This document shows, in pieces, positions 14,825 to 17,697 of a DNA stretch of 17,697 bases. How positions within the stretch are numbered: position 1 is the first letter of the stretch; each line of letters opens with the position of its first letter. Made by a program: the position numbers and the translations under genes. The notes beneath the pieces are model-generated. The model saw only the letters and a list, made by a program, of their open reading frames with translations, had not been told where the DNA came from and searched no databases. The DNA lies in contig CAKPAL010000011.1 in the NCBI GenBank assembly GCA_934132925.1, positions 1-17,697 of the forward strand, read 5' to 3'. Source of the DNA: an uncultured Bacilli bacterium (GTDB lineage: Bacteria; Bacillota_I; Bacilli_A; RF39; UBA660).

Positions 14825-14856
14825 AGCCTAGTAAAAAATACTAGGCTTTATTTTTT
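14825..14856 (+). terminator. Intrinsic terminator after the collagen-like gene
   Basis: A perfect nine-pair stem AGCCTAGTA/TACTAGGCT with an A5 loop, followed by TTATTTTTT. Confidence 0.85.
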
Positions 14857-15082
14857 ATGTAATAGGAATCACAAGACTTAACTAGTACTATTTTGTTATA
14901 TAACTAAAAATGGGACGACTGACCAACTTTTTAAAATGTTTACAAGTAGTTATGAAATCTTATTAATGAAAGTAAAAGTACTTTTATTTAAAAAATATGT
15001 GAAATAAACAAACAACCGTATGAGAACACATTGACAACATTTTAAGGATGTGATACCATTTATTCGTAAGGTGGTTAGGTTA

Positions 15083-15853
15083 TTGCTTAGAGCATATAAG
15101 TTTAGATTATATTCTAATAATAAGCAATTAGAATTAATAAATAAAACATTTAGAAGTAGTAGATATGTATATAACTACTACTTAGATAAAATGAAAAATA
15201 ATGGCTATGTAAGTGCTTATACTAATATAAAAGATTATACTAGTACTTTAAAATATGATGCAGTATTCTTACAAGAAGTAGATAGTATAGTAATAAGACA
15301 GTCACTATTTAATTTAGATGATGCTTATAAAAAACTATTTAGTAAAACTGGTGGATATCCTAAGTTTAAGAGTAAATATAATAGAAATAGTTATAATACT
15401 ACTGCTGTATATAATAAATATATAGATAAATATGCAAAAAGAATAAAAAGGAAACAAAGAGAATTAGCAAGAAAAGAAAAAGGTAGTAAGAACTATAGTA
15501 AATGTAAAAAAGAACTAGCAATACTTCATAGTAAACTAGCTAATGCTAGAAAGAACTATATTCATAAAATAACTAAAGATATAACTGACGAATATGATAT
15601 TATTGCTTATGAAAAATTAAAAACTAAAGAAATGATTATTAAAAGTAAAGAGTCTTATCAAATAAATACCTATTATCCATCTAGTCAAATATGTAGTAGA
15701 TGCAACGCCCAAGATAGAAGATATAAAGATTTAACAAGAAGAGAATATAAATGTCCTAAATGTGGAGAGGAAATAGATAGAAATTTAAATGCAAGTATAA
15801 ATATTATATTCGAAGGATTAAAGTTATATATGAAGAATTATGCTAAAATATAA
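15083..15853 (+). CDS. tnpB: TnpB-type protein lacking RuvC-I (internal deletions)
   Basis: TnpB is the RNA-guided nuclease of IS200/IS605 elements. TTG 15083 is chosen because AAGGTGG (15069-15075) precedes it and it gives the family's usual start (LRAYKFRLYSNNKQLELINKTF); an upstream GTG at 15050 is also in frame. The product is 256 residues against about 370 usual. Present: the N-terminal REC/WED part (FRSSRYVYNYYLDKM, GGYPKFKSKYN), the bridge helix (KYAKRIKRKQRELARKEKGSKN), RuvC-II YEKL with its Glu, zinc finger CSRC...CPKC and RuvC-III DRNLNASINI. Missing: the region between PKFKSKYN and KYAKR that carries RuvC-I (IDLG-type Asp), and about 35 residues between the RuvC-II part and YYPSSQICSRC. 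Both losses keep the frame. Nuclease activity is not expected. Confidence 0.8.
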   Translation: MLRAYKFRLYSNNKQLELINKTFRSSRYVYNYYLDKMKNNGYVSAYTNIKDYTSTLKYDAVFLQEVDSIVIRQSLFNLDDAYKKLFSKTGGYPKFKSKYNRNSYNTTAVYNKYIDKYAKRIKRKQRELARKEKGSKNYSKCKKELAILHSKLANARKNYIHKITKDITDEYDIIAYEKLKTKEMIIKSKESYQINTYYPSSQICSRCNAQDRRYKDLTRREYKCPKCGEEIDRNLNASINIIFEGLKLYMKNYAKI

Positions 15854-15999
15854 AGAACGAACAAGATTTCTTAATAATTGCGAAAAAAAGGTACGGCACT
15901 AGACTATCGGATTTTAAGTCTGCGGAGAAGTCTGGTTACAGGGTCTAAGAAACAGAAATTACATCACTGTGAAGTGATGCAAAGCAAATTTATTTGCTT
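15854..15999 (+). ncRNA. Omega-RNA-like right end of the tnpB element
   Basis: After tnpB comes a G-rich structured stretch (AGACT/AGTCT repeats at 15901-15935, CTGGTTACAG), unlike the AT-rich surroundings. Two hairpins follow: CATCACT/AGTGATG (15962-15979) and AAGCAAA/TTTGCTT (15982-15999), then T-rich DNA. TnpB elements encode their guide RNA across the tnpB 3' end and right end, so this is the expected place. The second hairpin with following T residues may also terminate transcription. Confidence 0.5.
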
Positions 16000-16049
16000 A
16001 TTTGTTCTATTTGTTTTTAAAAGTACTATTTAAAATACATGGAATATGG

Positions 16050-16055
16050 TATAAT
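16050..16055 (+). promoter_or_regulatory. Extended -10 promoter upstream of rbgA
   Basis: TATAAT with TGG immediately before it. No good -35 at 17 bases (TATTTA), as tolerated by extended -10 promoters. It would drive the small ORF and rbgA. Confidence 0.45.
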
Positions 16056-16064
16056 ATTATTTGT

Positions 16065-16191
16065 ATGAAGGAACATATATAATAAAAATGAAGCAATACC
16101 ATCTATAAATAAGGGAGAAGATATTTTAGATAAATTATCAACAGAAGAAGAAATAAATTTGTATTTGAATGTAGAAGAAGGTGAAGATTAA
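16065..16191 (+). pseudogene. Small ORF before rbgA, start lost or frameshifted
   Basis: An open frame from 16069 to TAA 16189-16191 reads about 40 residues ending DILDKLSTEEEINLYLNVEE plus GED, and stops one base before the rbgA ATG. It has no ATG, GTG or TTG start upstream of the acidic part. ATG 16065 is in another frame and stops after five codons (MKEHI); a single-base shift would fuse it to the open frame. An ATT at 16123 with GGGAG (16113-16117) is a possible rare start. I recognise no family. It is either a decayed small gene next to the IS remnant or a real short coupled gene. Confidence 0.3.
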
Positions 16192-16192
16192 A

Positions 16193-17116
16193 ATGGATAT
16201 GTATCAAAAAAGAGAAATGAGAAAAAATAAAAAAATGAATGAGAATGCAAAAAGTTTACCATCGACGAGTATCAACTGGTATCCTGGTCACATGGCTAAA
16301 ACTAAAAGAGAAATAAAAGAAAAAATTGATTTAATAGATATTGTTTTTGAAGTAGTAGATGCTAGAATACCATATTCATCAAAAAATAAAGATATTGAAG
16401 AGATGACTAAAGGTAAGCCTAGAGTAATTGTAATGACTAAAATGGATTTATGTGATAATGAAAAGACAAATAATTGGATTAAATATTATGAAGATAGAGA
16501 TTATATTGTTGTACCTATGGATTTAATTAATAATCCAAATACTAAAGTTATATTTGATAAAATAAAACCACTAATTGATGATATAAATAAAAAAAGAACT
16601 AGTAAGGGTTTAAAAGAAAGAAGAGCAAGAATACTAGTAATGGGAGTTCCTAATGCTGGCAAGTCAACTTTAATTAATAGATTGGTAGGAAAGAAAAGTA
16701 CTAATGTTGGTAATAGACCGGGGGTAACAAAATCTTTAGAATGGATAAGAATAAATGATAAGGTGGAACTTTTAGATACTCCAGGTATATTATGGCCTAA
16801 ATTTGATGATGAGATAGTGGCACACAATTTGGCTAGTATGACCGCTATTAAAGAAGAGGTATTAGATAGTGAAGATTTAGCTATATATATAATAAATAAA
16901 ATGATTAAAGATTATCCTGATAATTTAAAAAATAGATATAGCATTACAAATACTACAGATATCGTTGATGTTTTAGATCAGATAGGTAAGAAAATAGGAG
17001 CTTATCGAAATGGTGAAACTGATTATGATAGGGTATATAAAAAGGTAATAAAAGATCTTCAGGATGGTTATCTTGGAAAAGTTACTTTTGATGATATGAA
17101 TGAAAAAGAAGTATAG
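16193..17116 (+). CDS. rbgA: Ribosome biogenesis GTPase RbgA (YlqF)
   Basis: A 307-residue circularly permuted GTPase that acts late in assembly of the 50S subunit. It has the permuted motif order: N-terminal INWYPGHMAKTKREI, G4 TKMD at 82-85, then G1 GVPNAGKS at 151-158, G2 region GVTKS and G3 DTPG at 195-198, with the RbgA-type ILWPKF following. The C-terminal helical domain (about 215-300) is present. ATG 16193 is chosen over GTG 16181, because AAGGTG (16178-16183) is correctly spaced for the former and overlaps the latter. It follows a small ORF by one base, probably coupled. It converges on the membrane-protein gene. Confidence 0.93.
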   Translation: MDMYQKREMRKNKKMNENAKSLPSTSINWYPGHMAKTKREIKEKIDLIDIVFEVVDARIPYSSKNKDIEEMTKGKPRVIVMTKMDLCDNEKTNNWIKYYEDRDYIVVPMDLINNPNTKVIFDKIKPLIDDINKKRTSKGLKERRARILVMGVPNAGKSTLINRLVGKKSTNVGNRPGVTKSLEWIRINDKVELLDTPGILWPKFDDEIVAHNLASMTAIKEEVLDSEDLAIYIINKMIKDYPDNLKNRYSITNTTDIVDVLDQIGKKIGAYRNGETDYDRVYKKVIKDLQDGYLGKVTFDDMNEKEV

Positions 17117-17140
17117 AACACAATATATACTCTTTATTTT
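17110..17140. terminator. Bidirectional terminator between convergent genes
   Basis: AGTATA (17110-17115) and TATACT (17126-17131) form a stem that includes the rbgA stop codon. T-rich DNA follows on the + strand (CTTTATTTT), and the - strand has CTTCTTTTTC after it. Confidence 0.45.
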
Positions 17141-17631
17141 ATAATGTTACCAAGAATTCCATAAGATATAATACTCATAATAATACTTGCAAGTATAACT
17201 CCTAGCATAATATAGATAAATGACTTTTTCTTATCCATATTTAGAAGAACAGCAAGCCCTGCTCCTGTCCAAGCACCAGTTCCTGGTAGTGGTATTCCTA
17301 CAAATAACATAAGACCAATATAACCATATTTTTCTATTTGATCTTTTTTTGATAAAATCTTATTTTCTATTTTATTAACAAACTTTTCGGTAGCTTTAAA
17401 TTTCTTTAGCCAATTTAAGACTTTTTCTAAAAATAACAAAACAATAGGAATAGGAAGTGTATTTCCTATTATACTTATAATATAACCAGGTAAGAAATCT
17501 AGTTTGAGAAGAGATGCCGCTAGAAGACCTCCTCTTAATTCCAATAGTGGTAGCATTGATATAATAAATACTACTACTTCTTTACCAAGACCATTAAATA
17601 AATTGACTAAACTTTCTACTATATTTTCCAT
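17134..17631 (-). CDS. Small multidrug-export family membrane protein
   Basis: A 165-residue polytopic membrane protein of the COG2426 / Sm_multidrug_ex family. Visible landmarks are MLPLLELRGGL near 26-36 (the conserved ELRG/PLLE segment), a hydrophobic stretch with GNTLPIPIVLLFLE, a basic cytoplasmic loop (about 75-100) and FVGIPLPGTGAWTGAGLAVLL with the G-rich PLPGTGAW motif, then a C-terminal membrane helix. About four membrane segments are expected. Despite the name, transport of drugs is not established for this family. The gene has a GGAGGA site before ATG and its own promoter on the - strand. Confidence 0.85.
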   Translation of the reverse strand: MENIVESLVNLFNGLGKEVVVFIISMLPLLELRGGLLAASLLKLDFLPGYIISIIGNTLPIPIVLLFLEKVLNWLKKFKATEKFVNKIENKILSKKDQIEKYGYIGLMLFVGIPLPGTGAWTGAGLAVLLNMDKKKSFIYIMLGVILASIIMSIISYGILGNIIK

Positions 17632-17654
17632 AATTTTTTATCCTCCACTTCTAA

Positions 17655-17683
17655 ATTATATCAAAATAAATATAAATAGTAAA
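17655..17683 (-). promoter_or_regulatory. Promoter for the membrane protein gene
   Basis: On the - strand TTTACT, a 17-base spacer ending TGA, and TATAAT, the same extended -10 pattern as other genes here. Confidence 0.65.
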
Positions 17684-17697
17684 TTATATTTTATCTA

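Larger units (their letters stand above)
14857..16020 (+). mobile_element. IS200/IS605-type element remnant (tnpB only)
   Basis: Contains a shortened tnpB, an omega-RNA-like right end and hairpins on both sides, including the palindrome AAAAGTACTTTT near 14968-14979 upstream. No tnpA is present. Exact ends cannot be fixed from the sequence because this family makes no inverted terminal repeats or target duplications; limits given are the outer bounds. A related AAAAGTACT string occurs at about 16019. In the 14857-15082 stretch I see no gene and only weak promoter-like strings. Confidence 0.5.

Noticed and set aside
15050..15082. Upstream GTG start for tnpB
   Set aside because: It would add MIPFIRKVVRL, not seen in the family; TTG 15083 with AAGGTGG gives the standard N-terminus.
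15901..15960. Independent riboswitch or sRNA downstream of tnpB
   Set aside because: Position and G-rich stems fit the right end/omega RNA of a tnpB element, which is the simpler explanation.

Overview
The window is a very AT-rich chromosomal segment from a Gram-positive, low-GC member of the Bacillota. FtsA, FtsZ, RecG and RbgA have Bacilli-type sequences. A YqfD-type sporulation protein, a class B sortase with an NPKTS-anchored wall protein and WXG100 proteins point to a monoderm that has, or recently had, the genes to sporulate. The surface-protein style (YAWFT-type leader anchor, SGSGTSSSPYQL-like C terminus) suggests an uncultured gut Bacilli or Erysipelotrichia/RF39-like lineage; this placement is inference. 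All Trp codons I checked are TGG and every complete gene ends in TAA or TAG.

Layout. 1-1216: possible tail of an upstream gene, yqfD and its terminator. 1295-3908: a secreted beta-helix protein ending in an NPKTS sorting signal, then the class B sortase likely to anchor it. 4007-7205: a putative type VII secretion (WXG100) substrate locus, made of a SleB-like muralytic protein, a WXG100 protein, a WXG100-like partner, a leaky internal terminator, two small helical proteins and a third WXG-like protein. No FtsK/EssC ATPase is in the window. 7214-7297: three abutting hairpins. 7325-9740: ftsA-ftsZ, separate from any other division or murein genes. 9776-11590: an intergenic repeat with a perfect hairpin, then a long structured leader RNA and a membrane-anchored surface protein of unknown function. 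11651-13790: hairpins and recG. 13834-14856: a small structured transcript with a strong terminator, then a decaying collagen-like gene (frameshift, in-frame TGA, broken Gly-X-Y register). 14857-16020: remnant of an IS200/IS605-type element with a TnpB that has lost its RuvC-I region but keeps its omega-RNA-like 3' end. 16050-17116: a small ORF of uncertain status and rbgA. 17110-17683: convergent gene for a small multidrug-export family membrane protein.

The surface theme is strong. An anchored adhesin-like protein plus sortase, a T7SS-type substrate set with a wall hydrolase, a second anchored surface protein under what looks like RNA-level control, and a collagen-like filament gene all lie within about 13 kb, interleaved with housekeeping genes. 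Promoters are unusually uniform: most have a TGn extended -10 and a 17-18 bp spacer. The least explained parts are the 9876-10049 leader, the family of perfect intergenic hairpins and the 13869-13965 transcript.
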